Positions 24,903 to 32,352 of a DNA stretch of 54,488 bases are shown one piece after another. The stretch covers positions 1 to 54,488 of the forward strand of contig CALUWJ010000012.1 in assembly GCA_944324455.1 (NCBI GenBank), given 5' to 3'. The notes below the pieces were generated by a model that saw nothing but the letters and a program-made list of their open reading frames with translations, was not told the origin of the DNA and did no database searches. A program made the translations under genes and the position numbers. The stretch comes from Candidatus Gastranaerophilales bacterium. GTDB lineage: Bacteria; Cyanobacteriota; Vampirovibrionia; Gastranaerophilales; Gastranaerophilaceae. Numbering within the stretch: position 1 is the stretch's first letter; each line of letters opens with the position of its first letter.

Positions 24903-24974
24903 GCCGATAGTGGGACTCGAACCCACGACCTGCGCATTACGAATGCGACGCTCTACCATCTGAGCTATATCGGC
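24903..24974 (-). tRNA. tRNA-Thr (anticodon CGT)
   Basis: A complete cloverleaf is visible on the minus strand: acceptor GCCGATA/TATCGGC, D-arm GCTC/GAGC, anticodon loop TTCGTAA with CGT at 34-36, and T-arm GTGGG-TTCGAGT-CCCAC. One mismatch sits at the 27-43 pair. CCA is not encoded. It reads ACG codons. It heads the operon of the membrane protein, glycosyltransferase and CHR genes. Confidence 0.95.
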
Positions 24975-24999
24975 ACGCAATTATAATAGCATAAATAAA

Positions 25000-25028
25000 T
25001 TGACAAAGTAATAAAATTAAATTATATT
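25000..25028 (+). promoter_or_regulatory. Consensus promoter of thiG-thiH
   Basis: TTGACA (25000-25005) and TATATT (25023-25028) are 17 bp apart, the best promoter in the window. The predicted start is near 25035, giving a leader of about 83 nt before thiG that contains the hairpin at 25044-25102. Confidence 0.75.
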
Positions 25029-25043
25029 TAACATATATTGCGC

Positions 25044-25102
25044 AAAACGCAAACAATGGGGCGCACCACCAAAAAGGTACGATGTTCCAACGTTTGCGTT
25101 TT
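25044..25102 (+). promoter_or_regulatory. Structured thiG leader, terminator-like
   Basis: AAAACGCAAAC (25044-25054) and GTTTGCGTTTT (25092-25102) pair over 11 bp around a 37-nt loop, and the T-run TTTTT overlaps the 3' arm, as in an attenuator. The loop holds ACC-(ACCAAAAA)-GGT as a possible inner stem. Both flanking genes are transcribed away from this spot, so no ordinary end-of-gene terminator is expected. It does not show the TPP riboswitch consensus (CTGAGA, ACCTGATCTGG). Attenuation of thiG by a ligand or by leader translation is inferred. Confidence 0.5.
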
Positions 25103-25121
25103 TATTATGGAGAATTTATGA
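25056..25121 (+). CDS. Possible leader peptide overlapping thiG
   Basis: A 21-codon ORF starts in the loop of the thiG leader hairpin and ends TGA at 25119-25121, sharing ATGA with the thiG start. The peptide MGRTTKKVRCSNVCVFIMEN plus Leu has two cysteines. No Shine-Dalgarno precedes it, which weakens the case. If translated, ribosomes would disrupt the hairpin and couple to thiG. Confidence 0.25.
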   Translation: MGRTTKKVRCSNVCVFIMENL

Positions 25122-25876
25122 AAGACACATTAAAAATAGGAAAATACGAATTTAGTTCAAGATTTATTTTAGGTTCAGGAAAATATAATGTAAAACTAAT
25201 AAAATCAGCTATTGAAGATGCTAATGCTGAAATTATCACAATGTCATTAAGAAGAATAAACACAGATTCTGATAATATACTGGATTATATCCCGAAAAAT
25301 ATTAAAATTCTTCCTAACACCTCAGGAGCAAGAAACTCTGATGAAGCATTAAGAATAGCTTTTTTAGCAAGAGAGTTATCAGGTGCAGATATGATTAAAA
25401 TAGAAGTAATTAAAGATTCCAAATATCTTTTACCTGATAATTATGAAACAACGCTGGCTGTTGAAAAACTTGCAAAAGAAGGGTTTATCCCGCTTCCATA
25501 TATGTATCCTGATTTAAATGTTGCAAGAGATATGCAAAACGCAGGAGCTGCAGCTATTATGCCTCTAGCTTCTCCTATAGGCACAAACAAAGGATTATCC
25601 ACAAAAGAATTTATAAAAATTTTAATTGAAGAAATAAATCTGCCTATAATTGTTGATGCAGGAATAGGAAAACCCCACCAAGCAGCAGAAGCTATGGAAT
25701 TAGGAGTTGACGCCATTATGGCAAATACTGCTATTGCAACCTCAGGGGACATAAATTTAATGGCAAAAGCTTTTAAACACGCAATAATAGCAGGAAGACT
25801 TGCATATTTAGCTAAAATGGGCGAAGTTAAAGATATTGCCCAAGCTTCAAGCCCCCTAACAGGTTTTTTAGAATAG
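25118..25876 (+). CDS. thiG: Thiazole synthase ThiG
   Basis: Forms the thiazole phosphate of thiamine from deoxyxylulose phosphate, dehydroglycine and ThiS-thiocarboxylate. The start at 25118 (MKDTLKIGKYEF) follows GGAGA; an upstream in-frame ATG at 25082 lies within the leader hairpin. Visible motifs: SRFILGSGKY, EIITMSLRRIN, the active-site lysine region IKIEVIKDSKYLLPD, PLASPIGTNKG and VDAGIGKPHQAAEAMELGVD. Length 252 residues. thiH follows by 7 bp. ThiS, ThiF and ThiC are not in the window. Confidence 0.96.
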   Translation: MKDTLKIGKYEFSSRFILGSGKYNVKLIKSAIEDANAEIITMSLRRINTDSDNILDYIPKNIKILPNTSGARNSDEALRIAFLARELSGADMIKIEVIKDSKYLLPDNYETTLAVEKLAKEGFIPLPYMYPDLNVARDMQNAGAAAIMPLASPIGTNKGLSTKEFIKILIEEINLPIIVDAGIGKPHQAAEAMELGVDAIMANTAIATSGDINLMAKAFKHAIIAGRLAYLAKMGEVKDIAQASSPLTGFLE

Positions 25877-25883
25877 GATTAAT

Positions 25884-27035
25884 ATGATAAATGAAATTGA
25901 AAAATATTTTCCAGATATGGAAATAATAGAATCTGATATTGAAGAAAAAATCCACCAAGAGCTAATTAAAGCTGATTTTAATAAATATACAAAAAATGAT
26001 GTTATAAAAGCACTAAACAAAGAAACGCTTGATTTTGATGATTTTTGCGCATTATTATCAGACCCTGCCAAGGATTTAATTGAAGAAATAGCAAAAAGAG
26101 CAAAAAAAGAAAGGGAAAGATTTTTTGGAAAAAATGTTTATTTTTTCACCCCTTTATATATTTCAAATTATTGCGAAAATCAATGTATTTATTGCGGTTT
26201 CAATTGTAAAAACAATATCAAAAGAGCAAAATTAAATTTTGATGAAATTGAAAAAGAACTAATCGAAATCAAAAAATCAGGTCTTGAAGAAATTTTAATT
26301 CTAACAGGAGAATCAAGAGCAAAATCAGATGTTCAATATATTGGAAAAGCAGTTCAATTAGCTAAAAAATATTTTAAAAATATAGGAATAGAAATTTATC
26401 CTCTTAATACCAATGAATATAGTTATCTTCAAAAAATGGGTGCTGATTATGTAACTGTTTTTCAAGAAACTTATGATAAAGTTACTTATGAAAAAAAACA
26501 TTTAAAAGGTCATAAAAGAATTTATCCATATAGAATTAATTCTCAAGAAAGAGCGATTTTAGGGGGCGTAAGAGGTGTGGCTTTTGGAGCTTTATTGGGG
26601 CTTTTTGACTACAAAAAAGATACCCTTGCAACTGCAAGTCATATCTATTACTTACAAAAAAAATACCCCCATGCTGAGTTTTCTGTTTCTGTTCCAAGGC
26701 TTCGTCCTACCGTTACAGATAACACAATCAACCCAAATGAAGTTAAAGAATTGGAATTGCTCCAAATAATGTGTGCTTATAGGATATTTTTACCTTATAT
26801 TAATATGACTATTTCAACAAGAGAAAGGGCAGATTTTAGAAATAATGCCGTTCAAATTGCCGCAACAAAAATTTCAGCAGGCGTATCAACAGGAATTGGC
26901 GAGCACACAAAAAAAGAAAAAGATGGCGATAATCAATTTGAAATAGCCGATTCAAGAAGCGTTGATGAAATTTATAAAACTCTTGAAGACTTAGGCATGC
27001 AGCCTGTTATGAATGATTATATTTATATAGGTTAA
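25884..27035 (+). CDS. thiH: 2-iminoacetate synthase ThiH
   Basis: Radical SAM enzyme that cleaves tyrosine to dehydroglycine for ThiG, the oxygen-independent route. The cluster motif is CENQCIYCGF (Cys97, Cys101, Cys104). Downstream are LTGESRAKSD, TVFQETYDKVTYEK, FSVSVPRLRP and STRERADFRNN, typical of ThiH. Length 383 residues. Use of ThiH rather than the oxidase ThiO fits an anaerobic lifestyle and contrasts with photosynthetic cyanobacteria. Confidence 0.96.
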   Translation: MINEIEKYFPDMEIIESDIEEKIHQELIKADFNKYTKNDVIKALNKETLDFDDFCALLSDPAKDLIEEIAKRAKKERERFFGKNVYFFTPLYISNYCENQCIYCGFNCKNNIKRAKLNFDEIEKELIEIKKSGLEEILILTGESRAKSDVQYIGKAVQLAKKYFKNIGIEIYPLNTNEYSYLQKMGADYVTVFQETYDKVTYEKKHLKGHKRIYPYRINSQERAILGGVRGVAFGALLGLFDYKKDTLATASHIYYLQKKYPHAEFSVSVPRLRPTVTDNTINPNEVKELELLQIMCAYRIFLPYINMTISTRERADFRNNAVQIAATKISAGVSTGIGEHTKKEKDGDNQFEIADSRSVDEIYKTLEDLGMQPVMNDYIYIG

Positions 27036-27059
27036 TAAACTCCTTGAATTTAAACAACG

Positions 27060-27956
27060 CTATACACTATGCGGGTGTGTTGCATTATAAACATCTTTTA
27101 ACCTTTGAATTGAAACGTGAGTATAGATTTGCGTATTTTTAATACTTGAATGACCCAACAACTCTTGAACAACTCTTAAATCCGCGCCATGCTCTAAAAG
27201 CTTTGTTGCAAAACTATGCCTAAAAACATGCGGAGTAACATGTTTTGTAAAATGAATATTATCCAAGCAATTTTTAAGTGCCTTTCTAATGCTTTGATTT
27301 TGCAATCGATAACCATTATAGTTAATAAACAAAGGGCTTTGAGGCGTTTTTTCTTTTTTACAAATTAAATCAGAGACGTTTTCTATATAATTAATTAAAG
27401 CCTCTTTCGTTTTATCGGGGATTAAAACTATTCTTTCTTTTGCACCTTTACCAAAAACCCTTATTTCATTTTGTTCAAGGTTTAAATTTTCATAATTCAA
27501 ACCAGATAACTCAGAAATTCGCATGCCTGAAACCCACAATAATTCAAGAATAATCCTGTTTCTATAACCTGCAGGGGTGTCGATTTTAATTCCCCTTAAA
27601 ATATTTTCAACTTCATCTTCATATAAAAAACTGGGCAAAGTCTTATTTTGTTTAGGAATTGGGATATTATCAACAGGATTATATTCAATTAATTCTTCTT
27701 GATATAGGAATTTATAAAATGCCCTAATTGAAGCAATTTTTCTTGCTATTGTTGTTTTTGTGTAATTAATTTGAGAAATGAAATAAAGATATTCACTAAA
27801 TTTCTTTGGCTCAATCTCAAGCGGATTTTCGTTATTAATCCACAACAAAAAAGTATACACATCGGCGCAATAAGCTCTTATTGTATGAGAAGAAAAATTC
27901 TTCTCACTTTTTAGATATATTTTGAAATCCTCTAAATATTCTTTATTTTGAATCAT
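27060..27956 (-). CDS. Tyrosine recombinase, XerC/XerD-like
   Basis: Site-specific recombinase, probably for chromosome-dimer resolution. The catalytic set is complete: Arg in SGMRISEL (146), Lys in FGKGAKER (170), HxxR in HVFRHSFA (243-246), His in LLGHSS (269) and the nucleophile Tyr in TQIYTH (278). The N-terminal SAM-like domain has SSHTIRAYCADVYTFL. Length 298 residues from the second ATG (MIQNKEYLEDF); a start at 27977 adds seven residues, and neither has a clear Shine-Dalgarno. It could be XerD or a lone XerA-type. No prophage genes or att-like repeats lie nearby. Confidence 0.88.
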   Translation of the reverse strand: MIQNKEYLEDFKIYLKSEKNFSSHTIRAYCADVYTFLLWINNENPLEIEPKKFSEYLYFISQINYTKTTIARKIASIRAFYKFLYQEELIEYNPVDNIPIPKQNKTLPSFLYEDEVENILRGIKIDTPAGYRNRIILELLWVSGMRISELSGLNYENLNLEQNEIRVFGKGAKERIVLIPDKTKEALINYIENVSDLICKKEKTPQSPLFINYNGYRLQNQSIRKALKNCLDNIHFTKHVTPHVFRHSFATKLLEHGADLRVVQELLGHSSIKNTQIYTHVSIQRLKDVYNATHPHSV

Positions 27957-28105
27957 ACTTAAAATAATTATACACATTTTACTAAAAAAAATTAAATATT
28001 TTTTTGTATGTAAAAATGTAACGAAAAATTATATTATTATATAAAATATTTCCCCTTTGTTATATCATTTTGATGGATGTCCCCAATATAAGGAATTAGT
28101 TTATT

Positions 28106-28753
28106 TTGCAAAATAATTTCGACAGTCTTGATAATTTAGAATTAAGAGTACAAAAATCATCTGTGGTCCAACAACGAGCAGGGCTTGTTGCAGTTTATAT
28201 GTACAAACAATTCATGGAATTTCATCAAGCCACGCTTAATACTAACGATATGTTTACTAAAATTCTTGAAAATTTAGCTGAAGTTTTAGAATATTTAAAA
28301 CAATCACTCAATATAAGAAATGTACCGACTCAAAATGTTACTTGTACAATTGATTCAACAAAAACTCTTGCAATAGTAAATATTTTATGGCATAAAATCA
28401 GCTTTACATGCAGATTTAACATATCTCCAAAAGCACTTCCCAGAAAAGACAGAAATCCGATGTTCTGCGGCAGAATTTTTGCAATCAATGGAGATTTTAC
28501 AAAATTAATAAAAGAAGAAGATGACTACGAAAAACAAATGGATATTTTATTAGCCAATGAAATAGCCTCATTATATGTACCATCCGAAAAAAATCAAATG
28601 GCAATCATGACCATAAGACACAAAGACAACCAAGAATTATATATAAGTCAATTAGATGCACCAAGAGAATTTCTGCTAAAAGTTATTGAAATTGTGTGCG
28701 CCGGCGGAGAATTTCATAAACAAAACACTAAAAAAACAGGTTTTATATTTTAA
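28106..28753 (+). CDS. Conserved-looking protein of unknown function
   Basis: A 215-residue protein I cannot assign. It uses TTG as start, with AAGGA 11 bp upstream; the first internal ATG would remove about 30 residues. The N-terminal third is helical (VQQRAGLVAVYMYKQFMEFH), the middle has CTIDSTKTLAIVNILWHKI and a Cys-containing segment PMFCGRIFAING. There is no signal peptide. A perfect palindromic terminator follows. Confidence 0.6.
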   Translation: MQNNFDSLDNLELRVQKSSVVQQRAGLVAVYMYKQFMEFHQATLNTNDMFTKILENLAEVLEYLKQSLNIRNVPTQNVTCTIDSTKTLAIVNILWHKISFTCRFNISPKALPRKDRNPMFCGRIFAINGDFTKLIKEEDDYEKQMDILLANEIASLYVPSEKNQMAIMTIRHKDNQELYISQLDAPREFLLKVIEIVCAGGEFHKQNTKKTGFIF

Positions 28754-28773
28754 ACCTGTTTTATATACATCAA

Positions 28774-28793
28774 GGCCAAGGAATTCCTTGGCC
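28774..28793 (+). terminator. Intrinsic terminator
   Basis: GGCCAAGGAATTCCTTGGCC is a perfect 20-bp palindrome followed by GTTTTTGTTTT. It ends the gene at 28106-28753 and lies just past the stop of the small minus-strand gene. Confidence 0.85.
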
Positions 28794-28802
28794 GTTTTTG
28801 TT

Positions 28803-28964
28803 TTACGCTTCAGTTGCACGCGCGAGTATAATTTTTTTCATCAATTTTTCAAAAAAGCTCATTGAGGGTTTTTCGATAACTTTCGCCAACATTCTGATTT
28901 CTTTTTCATATTGTAAGCTTACAGGGTTATATTCACAGAAATCTAAATCTTTTTCGTAATCCAT
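28803..28964 (-). CDS. Small 53-residue protein
   Basis: A short gene in an otherwise empty stretch. The ATG at 28964 follows AAGGATGATAAA, a good Shine-Dalgarno at normal distance. The protein begins MDYEKDLDFCEYNPVSLQYE and ends KKIILARATEA; it is charged and mostly helical with one Cys, and has no membrane segment. It ends 10 bp from the palindromic terminator, which may serve both directions in part. The function is unknown. Confidence 0.6.
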   Translation of the reverse strand: MDYEKDLDFCEYNPVSLQYEKEIRMLAKVIEKPSMSFFEKLMKKIILARATEA

Positions 28965-29082
28965 TTTATCATCCTTATTTAACTAACCTTACACTATATA
29001 TAACGACATAGCTTCAAGTATTCTTTAATATTTTAATTAATTGTTTACAATTTTTAATAATTGTTTAATGTAGAATTTAAAT

Positions 29083-29553
29083 ATGAAAATAAAAGTAAAA
29101 AATTTAGATGAAACAAAAAAAATGGCGCAAGCCTTTGCCTCTTTAATTGATAAAAAGGGTTTGTTTGTAACTCTAACAGGAGATATCGGCGCAGGTAAAA
29201 CACAATTTATCAGATATATTCTTGAATATTTAAACGTTAAAGATAAAGTCACAAGCCCAAGCTTTGTTATTTTAAATGAATATAAAAGCGAACTTTGCCC
29301 GATTTATCATTTTGACCTATATAGATTAGAAGAAAAAGGGTTAAAATCAATAATTTCAGAATTAAGAGAATATTCAAAAGAAGGATATCTGACTTTTATT
29401 GAATGGGCAGAATTTGCACACGATGAAATACCCAAAAATGCATTTAAAATAAATGTTTTATATGATGAAGATGATGTCGATATAAGATGGTTTGAATTTA
29501 TTGAAAACAATAACAATAAAGAATTTATAGAAAATTTATCAAAAAGGTTATAA
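29083..29553 (+). CDS. tsaE: tRNA t6A biosynthesis ATPase TsaE
   Basis: ATPase that drives the TsaBD complex making N6-threonylcarbamoyladenosine in tRNAs reading ANN codons. The P-loop is LTGDIGAGKT (residues 31-40), followed by VTSPSFVILNEYK and YHFDLYRLEE, and FIEWAEF further on. Length 156 residues. TAGAAT lies 6 bp before the ATG with no Shine-Dalgarno, suggesting a leaderless mRNA. tsaB follows by 1 bp. Confidence 0.95.
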   Translation: MKIKVKNLDETKKMAQAFASLIDKKGLFVTLTGDIGAGKTQFIRYILEYLNVKDKVTSPSFVILNEYKSELCPIYHFDLYRLEEKGLKSIISELREYSKEGYLTFIEWAEFAHDEIPKNAFKINVLYDEDDVDIRWFEFIENNNNKEFIENLSKRL

Positions 29554-29554
29554 A

Positions 29555-30160
29555 ATGAATATTTTAACAATTTGTTCCGCGCTAAATAACTCATACTTAG
29601 GACTTAAAATAAAAAATCAAATACAAACCAAAATAATAAAAAGCGATGAAAATTATCATAGCCTATATTTAATATCAGAAATTCAAAACTTCTTAAAAAA
29701 CAATTCAATTAGTGCAAAAGACCTTAATATGATTTCTGTAAATTGCGGCCCCGGAAGTTTTACAGGAATAAGAGTAGCGCTAACTATTGCAAAAGTAATG
29801 GCAGGAGAATTAAATCTGCCATTGGTTCCTCTAAACACTGCTGAAATTTTACTTAAAGCTTATGATAAAAAATATCTTATAATGGATGCAAGAAGAGATA
29901 TGTATTTTATCGGAACAAAAAACAATATTGAATTAGTTTACAAAGATAAAATAAACATAAATAAAAATGAAGAAATATTATGCGATAAAAGAAGTCTTGA
30001 GATTTTTCCAAATGCCGTTTGCTACGAAGAAAAAGATATAGATTTAGCCAAAATAATGCTTGATTTAGCACAAGATAAATACAACAATTCCAACAATAAA
30101 GATGAATTTAACTACTTATCAATCAAAGCAAATTATATACAAACACCGTCTGTTTTTTAA
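29555..30160 (+). CDS. tsaB: tRNA t6A biosynthesis protein TsaB
   Basis: Inactive ASKHA-fold partner of TsaD in t6A formation. The signature NCGPGSFTGIRVAL spans residues 63-76, and MDARRDMYF lies in the second half. Length 201 residues, slightly short for the family. It is translationally linked to tsaE. It is convergent with the immunity-like gene, the two stops touching at 30160/30161. Confidence 0.93.
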   Translation: MNILTICSALNNSYLGLKIKNQIQTKIIKSDENYHSLYLISEIQNFLKNNSISAKDLNMISVNCGPGSFTGIRVALTIAKVMAGELNLPLVPLNTAEILLKAYDKKYLIMDARRDMYFIGTKNNIELVYKDKININKNEEILCDKRSLEIFPNAVCYEEKDIDLAKIMLDLAQDKYNNSNNKDEFNYLSIKANYIQTPSVF

Positions 30161-30397
30161 TTAATCACAATCAGATTCTTTAACATCTGAATTTAATGAC
30201 CACAACAAGGCTGCCAACCACCCAAAAAATGTCCAGCCTAAAAGCGTTGTCATTATGGATATAGCAAGAGTGTTGTTATGTTTTCTAACAAAAGCAACAA
30301 TTACAGGCGTAAAATATATAACAAGGGATATAAACATCCATGTCGCACAGAAAAAAAGAGCTATAAAAGTAAATATATATATGTATGCAATTTCCAT
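30161..30397 (-). CDS. Superinfection-immunity-like membrane protein
   Basis: A 78-residue protein with two membrane segments (about 5-38 and 46-68). The pattern YFTPVIVAFVRKHNNTLAIS then TTLLGWTFFGWLAALLWSL matches the superinfection immunity family (T4 Imm-like, Pfam Imm_superinfect). Members named from phage block DNA entry of related phages, but many chromosomal copies have no proven role. GAGGT precedes the ATG. No other phage genes are nearby. Confidence 0.75.
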   Translation of the reverse strand: MEIAYIYIFTFIALFFCATWMFISLVIYFTPVIVAFVRKHNNTLAISIMTTLLGWTFFGWLAALLWSLNSDVKESDCD

Positions 30398-30457
30398 ATT
30401 TCTACCTCAATTTTTGTATATATATTATAAGCAGTTTTTTGAGTTATTTCAACATAG

Positions 30458-31513
30458 CTACATATCCAATTGACTAACAATTCCTTGTAAGAAAATCGGT
30501 AAAGGCATACCCGGCTTATGAAGCACCATAAAGCAAGAATCCTTTTTAACATTAAATTCATTCACTGCATCTATACAAGTTGTTTCATTAGTATAACCCA
30601 ATGTCGTATCGTCAGGGTCTCTATATGGGCATATATCGTAACTGTTATTGCTTTCTGTAGATACGCATTTATTACATAAATCATCTGTGGCACACAATGT
30701 AAATATTCTTTTTAAATAGTCCGAACATTGTTTTTTTGTAAAATACCCTTCACCGCCATAAGCTCCGCAATCAGCGTCTAATAAAGACTGAGCGGATGCA
30801 ACAAGTTTAGCTGAGCTTTCTTCATTTTCTGTATCTTGTTTATATACATCATAAGTAACAATTTCTTTGTCTTGCCAGAAATTTCCACCGGCAGCCCCTT
30901 TTTCCATATTATAGCCTTTATAACAATATGGGCTGAAACCATCATCCACAGTTAAACTAACAATAGTTCCATCTGATTGATAAACTTCTTGTTCATCACA
31001 ATTTATTGGCTGTATTTGACCGCTTAAATCGCCGCCTTGATATATTCTTAAGGGAAATCTATCTGACCATAATTTATTTAGACCTTTTTCACCATCTATA
31101 TCAACCAATATATTTTTAAATTGATAATCGCAGCCTGTACAATTTGGTGTTTTCCAAGGGTTAGTAAGTCCTTGAATTGTTACACCGTTTGGTAAAATTA
31201 TATTAACCTTTTTTGCGTTTGTGTCATCATCAGCTTCTATTTCACAATCATAATATGTCGTAGTTAAACTATCCGCTAATTGCATGCAATACCAATCATA
31301 ATCAGGCATTTCCGCATTATTTCCAATAATATCGCCTTTATTTGTTATGATAGCAGAATTTGCAGCAGTCAAGTTTTTCAAAAAGGCATAAATATATATT
31401 TTTGATTTTTGAACATTAGGATTAAATACACTAATTCCAATCACCGAAATTGTGATAATAAACAACAACGCTATTACTAATTCTGCTAAAGTCCATGCCG
31501 GTTTTTTATTCAT
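30458..31513 (-). CDS. Type IV pilin-like protein
   Basis: A 351-residue protein with a prepilin-type N-terminus: KKPAWTLAELVIALLFI, with a likely cleavage before Trp7 and Glu at mature position 5, followed by the long hydrophobic helix. The usual G|F at the cleavage site is replaced by A|W. The large Cys-rich extracellular part has RFPLRIYQGG, IQPINCDE, TYDVYKQ and DADCGAYGGE, motifs shared with the next gene. It is probably a surface or minor pilin. AAAGGA precedes the ATG. It lies 17 bp after its paralogue. The prepilin peptidase and assembly ATPase are not in the window. Confidence 0.75.
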   Translation of the reverse strand: MNKKPAWTLAELVIALLFIITISVIGISVFNPNVQKSKIYIYAFLKNLTAANSAIITNKGDIIGNNAEMPDYDWYCMQLADSLTTTYYDCEIEADDDTNAKKVNIILPNGVTIQGLTNPWKTPNCTGCDYQFKNILVDIDGEKGLNKLWSDRFPLRIYQGGDLSGQIQPINCDEQEVYQSDGTIVSLTVDDGFSPYCYKGYNMEKGAAGGNFWQDKEIVTYDVYKQDTENEESSAKLVASAQSLLDADCGAYGGEGYFTKKQCSDYLKRIFTLCATDDLCNKCVSTESNNSYDICPYRDPDDTTLGYTNETTCIDAVNEFNVKKDSCFMVLHKPGMPLPIFLQGIVSQLDM

Positions 31514-31530
31514 AGTTTAATCCTTTTTAA

Positions 31531-32352
31531 TTAATAATCTTTAGAAGGCTGAATTCCACAAGGTTCATCATTATAACAAGTTTTATGCCAATAATATCTG
31601 CCGTTGCAATAATCATCCCAAGCAAGCATTTCACCGCCATAAGCATTACAATCTGCTCTTAAAAATGCAATACCGCGATTTAAATATCTGGTTATTCCGC
31701 CATCGGCGCCAACTTGATACACATCGAAACCAAATGGGAAATCGGTAGCCAAGAAATTTATTCCTGTCCCGCCCGCACAAACAGGAGATGTAGTTAAGCT
31801 AAAAGCTACCTCATCATCTTTAGAACAATTTATAGGAGTAATCATACCGCCCATATAATTATCAGAATATATCCTTAGGGGAAATCTATCTACCCCTATA
31901 GTGTTTTCGCTTTTTCTGCTTGTATCAACATCAATAAAGAAATCTTTTACATAAGTTTCTTCAAGCTTATATGGCGGTTTTTCAAGACCATAAACTTCAA
32001 TTCTTTTCTTTTTAATTACAAAATTTCTTTTATAAGTAACTCCATCATCTAAGCAATCATAACTTACAGCACCCGAAGCTTCTGCTAACCTTTGACACAG
32101 CATATCAGGGTTTGAACCTTCAGGGGCAAAAACTTTTTTATTTTCAGTGTAAATTTTAGTAACCTCTGATTGAAATAAATTAAGCAAATACATGCTTCTT
32201 TTAATTGTGTTATGTTTTTTAGGATTATAAAATTTAAAAAACAAAAAAACCACTAAAAAAGCAAAGCCGGCAATTAATAAAAATTTTAATACAGCAAAAG
32301 CTTCTTCTGTAATATCTCTATCTAATACGCTGTTTTTATTTTTTCTAGACAT
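31531..32352 (-). CDS. Pilin-related membrane-anchored paralogue
   Basis: A 273-residue protein with one membrane segment (about residues 23-42, LKFLLIAGFAFLVVFLFF) and an outer domain paralogous to the preceding pilin-like protein: RFPLRIYSDN, MITPINCSKDD, FDVYQVG and RADCNAYGGE. It lacks a clear prepilin cleavage site. Its 5' end overlaps the upstream gene by 31 bp. It probably acts with the neighbouring pilin-like protein at the cell surface. Confidence 0.65.
   Translation of the reverse strand: MSRKNKNSVLDRDITEEAFAVLKFLLIAGFAFLVVFLFFKFYNPKKHNTIKRSMYLLNLFQSEVTKIYTENKKVFAPEGSNPDMLCQRLAEASGAVSYDCLDDGVTYKRNFVIKKKRIEVYGLEKPPYKLEETYVKDFFIDVDTSRKSENTIGVDRFPLRIYSDNYMGGMITPINCSKDDEVAFSLTTSPVCAGGTGINFLATDFPFGFDVYQVGADGGITRYLNRGIAFLRADCNAYGGEMLAWDDYCNGRYYWHKTCYNDEPCGIQPSKDY

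Noticed and set aside
24885-24980. In-frame N-terminal extension of the membrane protein (MRADIAQMVERRIRNAQ...)
   Set aside because: This is the translation of the tRNA-Thr gene, a common artefact; a Shine-Dalgarno-backed ATG at 24884 is the real start.
25035-25117. TPP riboswitch before thiG
   Set aside because: The conserved TPP aptamer segments are absent and the leader is too short for the full aptamer plus expression platform.
27060-27956. Prophage or integron integrase
   Set aside because: No phage genes, cassette array or attachment repeats are visible nearby; the sequence fits a housekeeping Xer recombinase.
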